A stretch of 64,000 nt of DNA from Saccharospirillum impatiens DSM 12546. GTDB taxonomy: Bacteria > Pseudomonadota > Gammaproteobacteria > Pseudomonadales > Natronospirillaceae. This document shows, one piece after another, positions 16,841 to 26,244 of this stretch (its first letter is position 1; each line of letters opens with the position of its first letter). The stretch lies in NCBI RefSeq assembly GCF_000423605.1, contig NZ_AUIH01000001.1:213701-277700 (forward strand). Direction: 5' to 3'. The notes under the pieces were generated by a model, which was not told the DNA's origin, ran no database searches, and saw only the letters and a program-made list of their open reading frames with translations. The position numbers and the translations under genes are program-made.

Positions 16841-17018
16841 CTGGGTGTACCTATCCGGGGTAGTCCGCAGCAAGGACTAAAACGCCAGGAGCGTTTTAGC
16901 ACGAGCGAAGCGAGCCCGAAGGGTGATTCCCATGGAGGGGATTCATATCCTGCGGTCTAGGCCCCATGGATGGGTTGAGTGGGCGGCATTCCGCCCGACC
17001 CCGGATAGGTACACCCAG
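16841..17018. repeat. Fold-back repeat, family copy 1 (serB/fimX gap)
   Basis: Perfect 20-bp inverted repeat (16841-16860 and 16999-17018, CTGGGTGTACCTATCCGGGG) enclosing the family core: AGTCCGCAGCA, TGCGGTCTAGGCCCCATGG, ATGGGTTGA and a GGCGG/CCGCC hairpin. This copy has about 75 extra bases inside the core, including a CTAAAACGC/GCGTTTTAG hairpin. Relatives lie at 23081, 25091 and 40320. No transposase is encoded. It lies between the convergent serB and fimX and could help termination. Confidence 0.85.
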
Positions 17019-17070
17019 TGCCTGGCACGGACCAGGGGCAAAAAAGGTGCAAATTCCAAAACGTGAGTTA

Positions 17071-19158
17071 TTACACCGCTTCTTCTTCATCGTTGGCATC
17101 GAATTCGTAATCCATGCCGGTCAGTGGTGCCTGCACGTAGTAACCCTGAATGTAATTCACCCCCAGTTCCCACAGTGAGGCGAGGACTTCAGCACTCTCG
17201 ATTTGTGGAACGATGGAGTTGATGTCCTGTTTGTGGATCGCGTTGACCAGGGTTTCCAGCGGTGCCATGGCTTTGTCGTTGGCTGACAGGGCTTCAATAA
17301 AGCTGCCATCGACCCGAATGTAATCGATGTCGAGGTGGCGCGTTACCGACAGGCCGCTTTCAATCATGCCGAAATGCGTCAGTGCCAGCTTGCATTTGAG
17401 CAGCGCCAGCCCCTTGCTGAAGGCCTTGGCGACTTTCAGGTAGCTTTGTGCCTGTTCTTCGGTGATCTGGAAGGTCAATGCATCGCCGGGCAGCTTGGAG
17501 GCCTTCAATGCGCTGTTCACCCAGGGCAAAAAGGTAGGGTCCTGAATCGAGCTGGGCGTCAGGTGTATGAACACCTGGGTGTTGTGGCCGCGCTTACGAT
17601 GCTCGGCCAGCGTTTTTATGGTGTTCAGTACGACCCAGCGGTCGAGCTTGGCACCCTGGTTACGGGCTTCGATCAACGGCAGGAATTCTTCTGGCAGAAC
17701 ATCGGCGCCGTCTTTGTCGACCAGACGCAATAGCACGTCGTAGTGCTCTCTGCTGTCACCCCTCAGGCTGATGATGGGCTGGAACATAATGCGGAAGCCA
17801 TCGTTTTCGAGGGCGTGATCGACCTTGCCCGCCAGGTTGTCGTCGGATAAATTGGCAATGTCAGATTTGTCGTAGTACTGCACTCCGGTCTTTTCATGGA
17901 TCGCCCGGGTATAGGCCTGATGTGCATGGCTTAATGCTTCCTGCCCGCTCTGACAGCGCTCGTCGATGTGCGCGATGCCAAACATGACGTCGACAGGCAG
18001 GGTGCGGCCATCGACTTCAAACAGATGGTCGGCGATTTCCTTGCGCACCTTGACGGCGTCCGCTTTGATATTGTCTATGTTGCCGGTGGAAAGCAGCAAC
18101 GCAAAGCTGTCATCGCCGTAACGTGCCAGCAACGAGCCTTCCGGCTGGTATTTGGCGTAAACCTCGGCCAGTTCTTTCAGAATAACGTCAGTCCCGGCGA
18201 TGCCGGCTTTGGTTTTAAGATCACTGAAGTTGGTGATGCCAATGTGCAGGACGATCTGGCTGGCGTTGGACTTCAATACTTGCTGATAGGCCGTTTTCAA
18301 CACATCGGTGAAGTGCTGGCGGTTGTAAAGCCCGGTCACCAGATCCTGTGAACTGATCTCCTTGATTTTTGCTTGCAGCTCTTCATTGTCGGCATCGTTG
18401 CGCCGAATCACCAGTTGCGTGCAGGGTTCACCTTCGTAGCTTGCGCCTGACAAGGTCATGCGAATGTTGAATGGCTCGCCATTGACGTGTTCAGCGACGC
18501 AAGCCAGCTCACCCGTGGAGCCATCGCGGTAGGTTTTCAGTGAGCTTTTGAGTTTGTCGAGATCTTTGCGGGCGATCAGGTCCATGATCGGGGTACTTTG
18601 CAGCTCTTCCAGATCATCGTAACCGAACAGGGTCTGGTAGGCTTCGTTGGCGTAAATGTGCATGCCTTCGTGAACGTAGGCGATGGCATCAACAGAGCTG
18701 TCGAGTAACAGTTGGCAGCGTTTCTCGGTTTCCTGCAGGCTGGCGCGCGTCTCGCGCAATTCGCGGCGAGCCCTCAACGCTGCTTTTTCCCGTTTCACTG
18801 CACTGACCAGATGCTGTTCTTCGCCTTCAACCAGGACGTCGGTCAGTCCTGCTTCCAGGGCTTCGCCGATACGCTCTGCGTTGTAGGTTTCAATGAGTGC
18901 CAGAATGGGCAAGTCTTTACCGGCGCGTTGTATGGTTGCCACAGCGGCTGTCGGATCGACGGTCTGGGTGTCCAGCTTAACCAGCAGCATGTCCCAGTGT
19001 TGTTCCGACAGCACTTTTTCCAGCTCGCTCTGGCTGGCAATAAAGTGAGAACGAACGGCCTGGCCAGCATTACGCAGGCTACTGAGCAGAGGTTCTGCTT
19101 CACTTTGGGTGTCATGAATAACCAGGAGTCGGAGCGCGCTTGCGTTACTTTCAGGCAT
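17071..19158 (-). CDS. fimX: FimX-like REC-PAS-GGDEF-EAL cyclic-di-GMP effector
   Basis: 695 residues, close to Pseudomonas FimX (691), a polar c-di-GMP-binding protein needed for type IV pilus assembly and twitching. Receiver-like domain (about 8-125) without a clear phosphorylation pocket, PAS (about 145-260), GGDEF-like domain with the signature degraded to ARYGDDSFALL, and an EAL-like domain with the signature degraded to DVLLR and other catalytic motifs altered (SIVPQIES in place of the usual EGVE). It is therefore predicted to bind rather than make or cleave c-di-GMP. The serB-fimX-PilZ gene order agrees with Pseudomonas. Confidence 0.85.
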   Translation of the reverse strand: MPESNASALRLLVIHDTQSEAEPLLSSLRNAGQAVRSHFIASQSELEKVLSEQHWDMLLVKLDTQTVDPTAAVATIQRAGKDLPILALIETYNAERIGEALEAGLTDVLVEGEEQHLVSAVKREKAALRARRELRETRASLQETEKRCQLLLDSSVDAIAYVHEGMHIYANEAYQTLFGYDDLEELQSTPIMDLIARKDLDKLKSSLKTYRDGSTGELACVAEHVNGEPFNIRMTLSGASYEGEPCTQLVIRRNDADNEELQAKIKEISSQDLVTGLYNRQHFTDVLKTAYQQVLKSNASQIVLHIGITNFSDLKTKAGIAGTDVILKELAEVYAKYQPEGSLLARYGDDSFALLLSTGNIDNIKADAVKVRKEIADHLFEVDGRTLPVDVMFGIAHIDERCQSGQEALSHAHQAYTRAIHEKTGVQYYDKSDIANLSDDNLAGKVDHALENDGFRIMFQPIISLRGDSREHYDVLLRLVDKDGADVLPEEFLPLIEARNQGAKLDRWVVLNTIKTLAEHRKRGHNTQVFIHLTPSSIQDPTFLPWVNSALKASKLPGDALTFQITEEQAQSYLKVAKAFSKGLALLKCKLALTHFGMIESGLSVTRHLDIDYIRVDGSFIEALSANDKAMAPLETLVNAIHKQDINSIVPQIESAEVLASLWELGVNYIQGYYVQAPLTGMDYEFDANDEEEAV

Positions 19159-19341
19159 AAATCAACTATCGCGACGGAGTTTTTAGACTAGGGGTTCGAG
19201 TATAGTGACGAACGGTCGATCTTGACAGTCGCTCGCCGGTTTTTTTGGCGTGGCTGGTTCAGGCTGAGAGCGTGGTCTCGCTTTTTAGACAAGCCTCGCG
19301 CTTTTTGCCGCCCTGACTGCCCGGTTAACGGTAAGTGCGCC

Positions 19342-21135
19342 TCAGAGCTGGCGCCAGAGGCTTTCGAAGCTGTCATCGGCGCCGATGGCCTGGCTTTTCT
19401 CGGGTTCAGCCAGTTTGTGCGCAACTTTGCGCACCTGGAACTGACTCAGAATGCCGGTGCTCAGGATCCGTTTGGTGAGCTGATATTTGCCTTCATTGCC
19501 CGATATATTGATGGTGACTTTGTTGCCAACCTGGAACGGCAGTCGTGGCGTGAGCACCGAGGCATCCTGGCCGATCGCCCGGATCTCCGGGATAAACAGG
19601 CCGCGCAGGTAGTCGCCGTGGGCCCCGGTTTTGTGTAATTGCCGAATTCCGCAGGGCTGACTGTTGGGCGCAATTAACTCTACGCCCATCTGGGTACCAC
19701 TGTCTTTGCTCTGGCGCAGCCAGCGAACAACGCCCAGGTTCCAGTGTTGCAGTTTTTCTTCCTTGACAGCAACGACCTCACCGGTTTTCAGGTTGTTTGC
19801 TGCCTTGTCGGTCCATTGAATGCAGTAGCCGCGCGGGCTGACATTGACCAATAAACCGGAATAGCTGGGGTGGTCTTCCAGAGCGTCTTGCGGGAACTCG
19901 ATGGCTTCCTCTTCACTGCCGGGCATGCGCCGTTGCCCGGCATCAAACGAGTCTTCCCAGACATCCTTTTGCGACTGTACAGCTTTGGTCTCGAACGCTG
20001 CGAAGCGAGAGCTGACGGCGCCAATAAAGGGGTTTTCTGCGTTCGCCGACTCACCATAGAGCTGGGAGTAAAAGCCGACACCCCCCGACATGTGAAAATG
20101 CGTTCCGGTCAACCCAACGGTGAGTGAGACCTTGCCGCTGGATTGAGTGCGTGAAAAGGCTCGCTGCTTCATGCCGCCCCAGGACTGAACCAGATGCTCC
20201 AGCAGCGCCTGGTTGAAGTCTTTGGGCAATATGCGGCTGGGTGCTTTGTCGTCGGTTCCGGTGGATGCTTGAGTCCGTTTTAGTTCGTCGTGCAGTGGCC
20301 GGACCAGCGGCAACGTATTAATACCCAGGTATTCGGAGAAACTGGCTTGCTTGATCAGGTAACTGTATTGCGGCGGCTGGTCGGTTTCGGGGTTGATCAC
20401 CAGCACGGATTTATCGTCGGCCACATCGTCTATGTCGAGCAGCGGCGCCCAGCGCGGCAGGGCAGCGTAGACATCGGTCAGTTCGCGCTGCAGCAACTGG
20501 TTGGCCTGGCTGGTCCCGAGCAATACCGCTCTGAGGTATACCTCCTGAATCGTCGAGCGTCTCCCCTGTTCGTTTTCTTCGACCGGTGTGGTGTGCAGGT
20601 TGAATGCCGACGCTATCTGGTACAGCTGGTGAATTTCTCGCCACAGCCCGGTCGGAGTTGGAATGTACAACTGATAGGAGCGCAACAGGCTTGGAATCAG
20701 GTCGCTCAGCGTTCTGTGTACCGCTTTGGCCATCAACGCCTTTTGCTTGATGGTGCCTTGCGCCAACATGTGTTGAACGATGATCTTGTAGCCGATTGCC
20801 AGGTGAGTTTGCAGTGCCTGGGCCAGGTTGGCGACTTTGCGTTGCTGGTCATCCAGTGCAACGCCCTGATTCAGGTATTTTTGGTTCAGTGAGTTGCAGA
20901 CGTAGTGAATCGGTTCGCGCACCATGTCCATCAGTTCCAGGCGCGACGCGTCGCTGATGCGCAACTGATTGAATTCGATAACAGCATGGTACAGCTGACG
21001 TGAGGTTTCCCCGATATTGGCCATCGGCAAGCCCGTTACCCAGGCCTTCAGCTGGCGGGCATTGGGTTCACAGAATGACAGGGTCGTCAGGGTCTGCTGC
21101 GGGATATTGAGATAGTGTTTCGGCCTGTAATCCAT
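19342..21135 (-). CDS. PilZ-domain-containing protein upstream of fimX
   Basis: 597 residues without signal peptide or membrane helices. A large N-terminal part of unknown fold is followed at about residues 415-500 by a PilZ-like domain: the loop LLVNVSPRGYCIQW fits the N-x-S-x2-G element, then a beta-rich stretch (GVVRWLRQ ... MGVELI). An RR pair precedes it (GQRRMPGSE), but a canonical RxxxR is not clear. The equivalent Pseudomonas gene also lies between fimX and psd. Probably a c-di-GMP-related partner of FimX; that role is inferred. Likely upstream member of the fimX transcription unit (183-bp gap). Confidence 0.72.
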   Translation of the reverse strand: MDYRPKHYLNIPQQTLTTLSFCEPNARQLKAWVTGLPMANIGETSRQLYHAVIEFNQLRISDASRLELMDMVREPIHYVCNSLNQKYLNQGVALDDQQRKVANLAQALQTHLAIGYKIIVQHMLAQGTIKQKALMAKAVHRTLSDLIPSLLRSYQLYIPTPTGLWREIHQLYQIASAFNLHTTPVEENEQGRRSTIQEVYLRAVLLGTSQANQLLQRELTDVYAALPRWAPLLDIDDVADDKSVLVINPETDQPPQYSYLIKQASFSEYLGINTLPLVRPLHDELKRTQASTGTDDKAPSRILPKDFNQALLEHLVQSWGGMKQRAFSRTQSSGKVSLTVGLTGTHFHMSGGVGFYSQLYGESANAENPFIGAVSSRFAAFETKAVQSQKDVWEDSFDAGQRRMPGSEEEAIEFPQDALEDHPSYSGLLVNVSPRGYCIQWTDKAANNLKTGEVVAVKEEKLQHWNLGVVRWLRQSKDSGTQMGVELIAPNSQPCGIRQLHKTGAHGDYLRGLFIPEIRAIGQDASVLTPRLPFQVGNKVTINISGNEGKYQLTKRILSTGILSQFQVRKVAHKLAEPEKSQAIGADDSFESLWRQL

Positions 21136-21362
21136 TCAGTGCTCTACCCAGTGTCTTGCCGAAGTATAGTCGTGTTGCCGCGGTGTCAATGTCATTGATG
21201 CTGTCGCCGTGCCTTTTGACTGGTCAGATGTCGCCAGGGCAAACGCGAATCGTCCAGTGTTTCAGGCCCTGTAGTACCGTAGATTAACGACCTATTACGT
21301 CTATGGGAACCAGTAGCTGACAGAAAAACGGCAATTTACGCCCTTTTTATGACAGTCATTAG

Positions 21363-21378
21363 TGTGATGTGCCTCACA
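21363..21378. promoter_or_regulatory. CRP/Vfr-type binding site
   Basis: TGTGA-TGTGCC-TCACA, a perfect match to the CRP consensus half-sites with six-base spacing. It lies 228 bp upstream of the PilZ-protein start and just past the epmB stop, and probably serves the PilZ-fimX unit on the minus strand. Confidence 0.6.
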
Positions 21379-21399
21379 TTTTTGGTGCGCAGACCGTAA

Positions 21400-22443
21400 T
21401 CATGCCTCGTTTATCCAGCGTTTATGGTCATCTCCGGGAACTTCTCGAACCAGACGCGGTAACAGATAACCCGGCAGCCGGGACTGCAACTGTTGCCAGA
21501 TTAACCGAGCTTTGTCGTCGGCTGTATCGAAATGCGCTGCCCTGGCAACCGGGTCGAGAACGTGCAGGTAGTACGGCAACACGCCCTGATCAAACAGCGC
21601 ATGGCTGAGTTCAGTCAGGGTGTCGACCTGGTCGTTGATGCCTTTTAAGAATACCGCCTGATTCAACAATACCGTTCCACTGGTACGCAGGGCAGTCAAT
21701 GCCGGATGCAGTTCTTTATCAATTTCCCGGGCGTGATTGGCGTGCAACACCAGAACGGTCTTGAGGCGGGTCTGCGTCAGTAATGCGACCAGGCCCTCAT
21801 CGACGCGTGCTGGCAATACGATGGGGGTGCGGCTGTGCAGGCGCAGGGTCGTCAGGTGGGGTATCTGCTCCAGTGCAGTAATGAGCTCAGACAGGGCTTT
21901 GTTGTCGAGGCTCAGTGGGTCCCCTCCACTGAGAATGATTTCGTGAATATCAGGTCGCTGACGCAAGTAGTCGAGGGCCGGTTGCCATTGCCGGGCCGTA
22001 AGGCGATTGTCCGCATAGGGAAAGTGCTGGCGAAAGCAGTACCGGCAATGTACGGCGCAGGCCTGGGTGGTAATCAGCAAGGCCCTGCCCGGATATTTGT
22101 GGACCAGACCGGGTACCGGGTTATGGTGTTGTTCCTGCAGCGGGTCGTCGATATAACCCTGCGCTGGCTGGCGCTCAACACTCAGCGGCAGAACCTGAAG
22201 CAACAGCGGGTCGTTAGCGTCGCCGGGCGTCATACGGCGGATATAGGACAGCGGCACCCTCAGTGGAAAGTGAGGGCTCTCATCGACTCGGGATGCGATG
22301 GGATCCTGGCTCAGGTTGACCAGTCGCAGCAATTCAGGGACCGAACGGACGGCTTCTTTCAGTTGCTGCTGCCAGGATGTTGAGCAATCGATGCTGGAAA
22401 TGCCCGCGGGGGAGTCCACACGGGGGCCAAACTCAGTTAACAT
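21400..22443 (-). CDS. epmB: EF-P (R)-beta-lysine forming lysine 2,3-aminomutase
   Basis: Radical-SAM, PLP-dependent enzyme of the KamA family (347 residues) that makes (R)-beta-lysine for modification of elongation factor P. Radical-SAM cluster motif is [23 protein letters not shown] follows; LHANHAREI and the C-terminal [10 protein letters not shown] segment are typical of YjeK/EpmB. Divergent from efp with only 39 bp between starts, and epmA follows efp, so the whole pathway is clustered here. Confidence 0.93.
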   Translation of the reverse strand: MLTEFGPRVDSPAGISSIDCSTSWQQQLKEAVRSVPELLRLVNLSQDPIASRVDESPHFPLRVPLSYIRRMTPGDANDPLLLQVLPLSVERQPAQGYIDDPLQEQHHNPVPGLVHKYPGRALLITTQACAVHCRYCFRQHFPYADNRLTARQWQPALDYLRQRPDIHEIILSGGDPLSLDNKALSELITALEQIPHLTTLRLHSRTPIVLPARVDEGLVALLTQTRLKTVLVLHANHAREIDKELHPALTALRTSGTVLLNQAVFLKGINDQVDTLTELSHALFDQGVLPYYLHVLDPVARAAHFDTADDKARLIWQQLQSRLPGYLLPRLVREVPGDDHKRWINEA

Positions 22444-22482
22444 AGCGCCTCTTTGAGCAGTGCACTTAGCAGGAAAAGGTTA

Positions 22483-23055
22483 ATGGCCACATATTCTACC
22501 AGTGAATTCAAAAGCGGTCTGAAGGTTCTTCTTGAAGGCGACCCTTGCGCGATCGTTGAGAACGAATTCGTTAAACCCGGTAAAGGTCAGGCCTTTAGCC
22601 GGGTCCGTTTGAGAAACCTGAAAACCGGCCGGGTCTGGGAGCGTACTTTCAAATCCGGCGAATCCATCGAAGCCGCTGATGTACTCGACATCGACATGGA
22701 GTACCTCTACAGCGACGGCGAGTTCTGGCATTTTATGAAGACTGACGGCTCTTTTGAGCAACTGCCAGCAGACGTATCGGCGGTCGGCGATACCAAAGAC
22801 TGGCTGAAAGAGCAGGAGCAATACGTGGTGTGCCTGTTTAACGGTACACCGATCTCCGTATCGCCGCCAAATCACATTGAACTGGAAATCGTTGAAACCG
22901 ATCCGGGCCTCAAAGGCGACACCGCCACCGGCGGTTCCAAGCCCGCGACGCTGGCCACAGGCGCCGTGGTTAAGGTGCCTTTGTTCATCAACCAGGGTGA
23001 GATCATCCGGGTTGATACAAGAACGCGCGAATACATCAGCCGCGCCAAGCAGTAA
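22483..23055 (+). CDS. efp: Translation elongation factor P
   Basis: 190 residues. Binds between P and E sites and rescues ribosomes stalled at polyproline stretches. Starts [20 protein letters not shown]; the lysine modified by EpmA is in KPGKGQAF. Three beta-barrel domains ending [10 protein letters not shown]. Of two in-frame starts, 22483 is preferred because it follows AGGAAAAGG and fits the family. A fold-back repeat and a terminator lie downstream. Confidence 0.97.
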   Translation: MATYSTSEFKSGLKVLLEGDPCAIVENEFVKPGKGQAFSRVRLRNLKTGRVWERTFKSGESIEAADVLDIDMEYLYSDGEFWHFMKTDGSFEQLPADVSAVGDTKDWLKEQEQYVVCLFNGTPISVSPPNHIELEIVETDPGLKGDTATGGSKPATLATGAVVKVPLFINQGEIIRVDTRTREYISRAKQ

Positions 23056-23080
23056 AACAGGGGTTGACTCATCGTAACGC

Positions 23081-23272
23081 AAGTTACGGAGTTGGAGTCG
23101 GCCTGGTGGTAATGGTCCGCACCGGCTACCGGGGGTATCCCTGCGGGGTCGGGCGGAATGCCGCCCACTCAATCCATCCATGGAGCCTAGACCGCAACAT
23201 CCCTGCTGCGGACTTCCCCGCAGGGACACCCCCGGCAGCCGCCGCTGGTCACCTCGGCTAACTCCGAAACTT
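23081..23272. repeat. Fold-back repeat, family copy 2 (3' of efp)
   Basis: Outer imperfect inverted repeat (about 23081-23095 with 23258-23272, two mismatches in 15) and inner 20-bp arms (23129-23148 with 23216-23235, one mismatch). The core is in reverse orientation to copy 1 and shares GGTCGGGCGGAATGCCGCCCA, CCATGGAGCCTAGACCGCA and TGCTGCGGACTT on the plus strand. It lies between the efp stop and its terminator, so it would be transcribed as a large hairpin in the efp mRNA. Confidence 0.82.
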
Positions 23273-23282
23273 AAGATCGCAG

Positions 23283-23305
23283 AACCGCCTTTCTGGCGGT
23301 TTTTT
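23283..23305 (+). terminator. Rho-independent terminator of efp
   Basis: AACCGCC-TTTCT-GGCGGTT, seven-base-pair stem followed by a T run, 40 bp before the epmA start. Confidence 0.85.
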
Positions 23306-23345
23306 GGTTTTAGTGCGACACGAGACGCGTTTCAAAGGTGAAATC

Positions 23346-24302
23346 ATGACTGAATGGACTCCAACAGCGGATATCGAGACTCTGCGTCGTCGTGCCATGC
23401 TGATGACGGCGATTCGGCAATTCTTTGCTGACCGCCAGGTGCTGGAGGTGGATACGCCAGTGTTGTCATCCGTTGGCGTGACCGATGTGCACGTTCACAA
23501 CCTGCGTACGTTGGACGGCGGTTTTCTACTGACCTCACCCGAATACCCGATGAAGCGACTGCTGGCCGCTGGCCTGGGTGATTGCTACCAATTGGGTCAT
23601 GTGTTCAGGGCTGATGAAAGCGGAGCGCGCCACAATCGCGAGTTTACATTGCTGGAATGGTATCGGCTGGGCTGGGATCACCATCAACTGATGCAGGAAG
23701 TGACGGCGCTGTGCGACTGGGTGCACCGTGCAGCCGGAGGTTCAAGCGCGCTGGCGTCGACATTTCTCAGTTACCAGGCGGCGTTTGAAGGCGCCGGGCT
23801 TCCGGATCCGCATCGGGTTTCTCTGCGGGAGCTGCGGCAGGTAGCGGCGCTGCAGCTAAGTGCTGATACAGCTAAGTGGGATCGGGATGCCTGTTTGGAT
23901 GCCCTGATGGCCCTGGTGGTCGAGCCGGGCTTGCCGCTTGAGCGACTGACCTTTGTGACCGATTACCCGGTCAGTCAGGCCGCGCTGGCACGTACGCACA
24001 CTCGTGGGGGGGTTGAATTGGGTTATCGGTTTGAGCTGTATTGGCAGGGCATGGAGCTGGCCAACGGCTATTGGGAACTGACCGACCCAAAAGAGCAGCG
24101 ACGGCGTTTTGAGCAGGATGCCCAGCGGCGAGTATCGCAGGGTTTAGCAGTGCCGGAGGTCGATGAACGTTTATTGGCCGCCATGCAGGCCGGAATGCCG
24201 GAATGTGCGGGTGTGGCCCTGGGTGTGGATCGATTGCTGATGGCGGTGCTGGGAAAATCCCACATCAGAGAAGTACTGCCGTTTGACGCTGACCGGGCCT
24301 GA
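23346..24302 (+). CDS. epmA: EF-P beta-lysylation protein EpmA
   Basis: 318-residue paralogue of class II lysyl-tRNA synthetase lacking the anticodon-binding domain; ligates (R)-beta-lysine to EF-P. Class II motifs: motif 2 YQLGHVFRADESGARHNREFTLLEW and motif 3 GVALGVDRLLMAVLG. The ATG at 23346 follows AAAGGTGA. Separated from efp by the terminator, with epmB divergent. Confidence 0.94.
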   Translation: MTEWTPTADIETLRRRAMLMTAIRQFFADRQVLEVDTPVLSSVGVTDVHVHNLRTLDGGFLLTSPEYPMKRLLAAGLGDCYQLGHVFRADESGARHNREFTLLEWYRLGWDHHQLMQEVTALCDWVHRAAGGSSALASTFLSYQAAFEGAGLPDPHRVSLRELRQVAALQLSADTAKWDRDACLDALMALVVEPGLPLERLTFVTDYPVSQAALARTHTRGGVELGYRFELYWQGMELANGYWELTDPKEQRRRFEQDAQRRVSQGLAVPEVDERLLAAMQAGMPECAGVALGVDRLLMAVLGKSHIREVLPFDADRA

Positions 24303-24324
24303 GCCCGGTCGGCCATTCATGGCA

Positions 24325-24942
24325 TCAGTTTTTGGTTTTATTGACCAGCATTTCCAGTTTGCGCTTCATCCGGTCTTCCGGAGGGAGCGAGTCTTCAGGC
24401 TTGGCGGTCTCAGGCGCTGGCTGCGATGCAGCTGGTGCCGTCTGATTGTCTTTGCGAGGTCTGCTTGGACGCGCGCCCCTGGGCTTACGAGCACCTTCAG
24501 GCTTGTCGCCATCTGCCCGTGGCTTGCGATTTGCGGCCGGTGGCCGCTGCTTGGCTCGTTCTGCCCGGCGCTTTTCAATGGCATCGAACTTTTCTTTGGC
24601 GTGGGCCGCATCTTCGGCGCTGACCTGGCCGGTCGGTGATCCGTCGATGGTGACGCGGTCGACCCCTTCGAGCATGCAGGCGTAGTAGCTGCGTAACCGT
24701 ACATACACATTGAGGGCCCGGCGAATGCGGGTCTTCGACAGTTTGCCGTCTTCAGCCAACGCTTCGTGGATGCCAATTTTCAGCGGTTTGGGCTTGCGCG
24801 GATTGAACGCCTCCGGATACAGCTCACAGAGCTCGTCCATGGCCTTCCGGTTGGCGTCAAATTCTTTTTTACGCTGGGCATCGGTTTTGCGTTTGGCCGG
24901 CGCCTGGGCTGCTTCGGTGTCTGTCGGGTTCTGTTCGGTCAT
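24325..24942 (-). CDS. proQ: ProQ/FinO-family RNA chaperone
   Basis: 205 residues. The ProQ/FinO RNA-binding domain spans about 20-120 (KKEFDANRKAMDELCELYPEAFN ... KPLKIGIHEAL ... SKTRIRRALNVYVRLRSYYACM). A low-complexity Arg/Pro/Lys/Ala tail follows, and the C terminus (EDRMKRKLEMLVNKTK) is helical, replacing the Tudor-like domain of E. coli ProQ. Binds structured RNAs post-transcriptionally. Convergent with epmA. The name is by domain; orthology to E. coli proQ is not certain. Confidence 0.85.
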   Translation of the reverse strand: MTEQNPTDTEAAQAPAKRKTDAQRKKEFDANRKAMDELCELYPEAFNPRKPKPLKIGIHEALAEDGKLSKTRIRRALNVYVRLRSYYACMLEGVDRVTIDGSPTGQVSAEDAAHAKEKFDAIEKRRAERAKQRPPAANRKPRADGDKPEGARKPRGARPSRPRKDNQTAPAASQPAPETAKPEDSLPPEDRMKRKLEMLVNKTKN

Positions 24943-25090
24943 TGTGGATCCGGCAAATTCGTTGAGCGGCGCAGGATACCCCGTTAAACCGGTTTTGAAA
25001 ACCCGGATTTGGGTCGCTGTGACGCAAGTTAGTGTACTTACTTGGGTTTGGTCATGTTACGCCCGGGTCGATTAGAAGCGAAGCAGGCGA

Positions 25091-25367
25091 GTGTTGGCAA
25101 CCGGGTAAGCCTGTCTGGGGAAGTCCGCAGCATGGATGCTGCGGTCTAGGAGTCTGTCGGACTTAGGATGAATTGGCTCCGGAAGCGGGACGACGGCCCA
25201 AATATCCGCAAATTTCGAGCACATAGGCCCACTATGCACACGAAATTTGCGAAAATTTGGTCTCGCCGTCCCACTCCCTCGCTTCTATCCCCCTAAGTCC
25301 GACAGACTCCTAGGCCCCATGGATGGGTTGACGCCGACCCCAGACAGGCTTACCCGGTTGCCAACAC
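25091..25367. repeat. Fold-back repeat, family copy 3, interrupted by a MITE
   Basis: Perfect 30-bp inverted arms at 25091-25120 and 25338-25367 (GTGTTGGCAACCGGGTAAGC and the next ten bases). The core matches copy 1: AGTCCGCAGCATGGATGCTG, CGGTCTAG, then CCCCATGGATGGGTTGA. A 160-bp element with its own terminal repeats is inserted at CTAG in the core. Lies in the 435-bp gap between the start of proQ and the end of psd; the rest of that gap (24943-25090) holds no gene that I see. Confidence 0.9.
25150..25309. mobile_element. 160-bp MITE with perfect 18-bp terminal inverted repeats
   Basis: Ends are GAGTCTGTCGGACTTAGG (25150-25167) and its exact reverse complement (25292-25309). CTAG directly flanks both ends (25146-25149 and 25310-25313), consistent with a 4-bp target duplication; copy 1 of the host repeat has a single uninterrupted TCTAGGCCCC here. 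The interior contains an 11-bp perfect stem (CGCAAATTTCG/CGAAATTTGCG) and CATAG/CTATG. No open frame for a transposase, so it is non-autonomous. CTAG targets recall IS5-like YTAR preference, but the parent is unidentified. Confidence 0.85.
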
Positions 25368-25377
25368 GTATTTTGGC

Positions 25378-26244
25378 TCAAAGGCCAATGGAGTCCTCTA
25401 ATGGCTGACCGAGTTGTACTTGTTTTCCCGGAGAAATTGCCTCGCTCCAGGCCAGCGTATTCGGTTCGAATAGCATGACCACTGTGCTGCCAAGCCGGAA
25501 CCGACCCATTTCCTCACCTCGGCTGAAGGTTAGCTGCGGATTGTTGTAGTTCAAGTGCTGGATCTGGCGCCGCATGGGGGCAACTACGCCGGCCCAGGTG
25601 GTTTCTATGCTGGCAACAATCATGGCACCGACCAATACCATCACCATGCGGCCACGCTCGGTCTGGAATTCGCAGACCAGGCGTTCGTTGCGGGCAAACA
25701 GGCGCGGAACGGCTTCAGCCGTGGTGCCATTGACGCTGAACAGGCGACCGGGAACGAAGGTAGTGCGCACCAGAGTGCCGTCACAGGGCATGTGAATCCG
25801 GTGATAGTCTTTGGGGGACAGGTACAGGGTGGCAAATTCACCGTCCCGGTAGCGTCGGGCCTGTTCGGCATCGCCGCCGAGTAATTCGGTGACGGTAAAG
25901 CTTTGTTGCTTGGCCTGAATGATGCGGCCATCAGTGATAGCTCCGGCCTGGCTGACGCTGCCGTCTACCGGGGAGCAGAGCGTTCGGGCGTCGTCGGGAA
26001 AAGAGCGGGCATCCGCGGTCAGTGAGCGGGTAAAAAAGTCGTTGAAGTTGCGGTAGTCATCCAGGTTCGGGCGCTCCGCCTCACTCATATTGACCTGATA
26101 GTGCCTGGCAAAGGTGCTGATGAAGCGTCGCTTCAAGGGGCCCCATTCAGATTCGGCCAGCGCGCCTGCCAGGCGCGACAGGGCGTGATGTGGGGCAAGG
26201 TATTGGCTGGCGACAAACAAGCGGTCTTTAAGGCGTAAAGTCAT
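25378..26244 (-). CDS. psd: Phosphatidylserine decarboxylase proenzyme
   Basis: 288 residues from the chosen ATG. Membrane-associated enzyme that makes phosphatidylethanolamine. It self-cleaves within the conserved LGST motif (FRLGSTVVMLF near the C terminus) to form the pyruvoyl prosthetic group. Also YLSPKDYHRIHMPCDG and SPVDGSV typical of the family. The start at 26244 overlaps the stop of the HDOD gene as ATGA; a longer frame starting at 26283 would extend into that gene and is less likely. Confidence 0.94.
   Translation of the reverse strand: MTLRLKDRLFVASQYLAPHHALSRLAGALAESEWGPLKRRFISTFARHYQVNMSEAERPNLDDYRNFNDFFTRSLTADARSFPDDARTLCSPVDGSVSQAGAITDGRIIQAKQQSFTVTELLGGDAEQARRYRDGEFATLYLSPKDYHRIHMPCDGTLVRTTFVPGRLFSVNGTTAEAVPRLFARNERLVCEFQTERGRMVMVLVGAMIVASIETTWAGVVAPMRRQIQHLNYNNPQLTFSRGEEMGRFRLGSTVVMLFEPNTLAWSEAISPGKQVQLGQPLEDSIGL

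Noticed and set aside
25150-25309. Remnant of a complete insertion sequence
   Set aside because: Only 160 bp with terminal repeats and no transposase coding; MITE is the better description.
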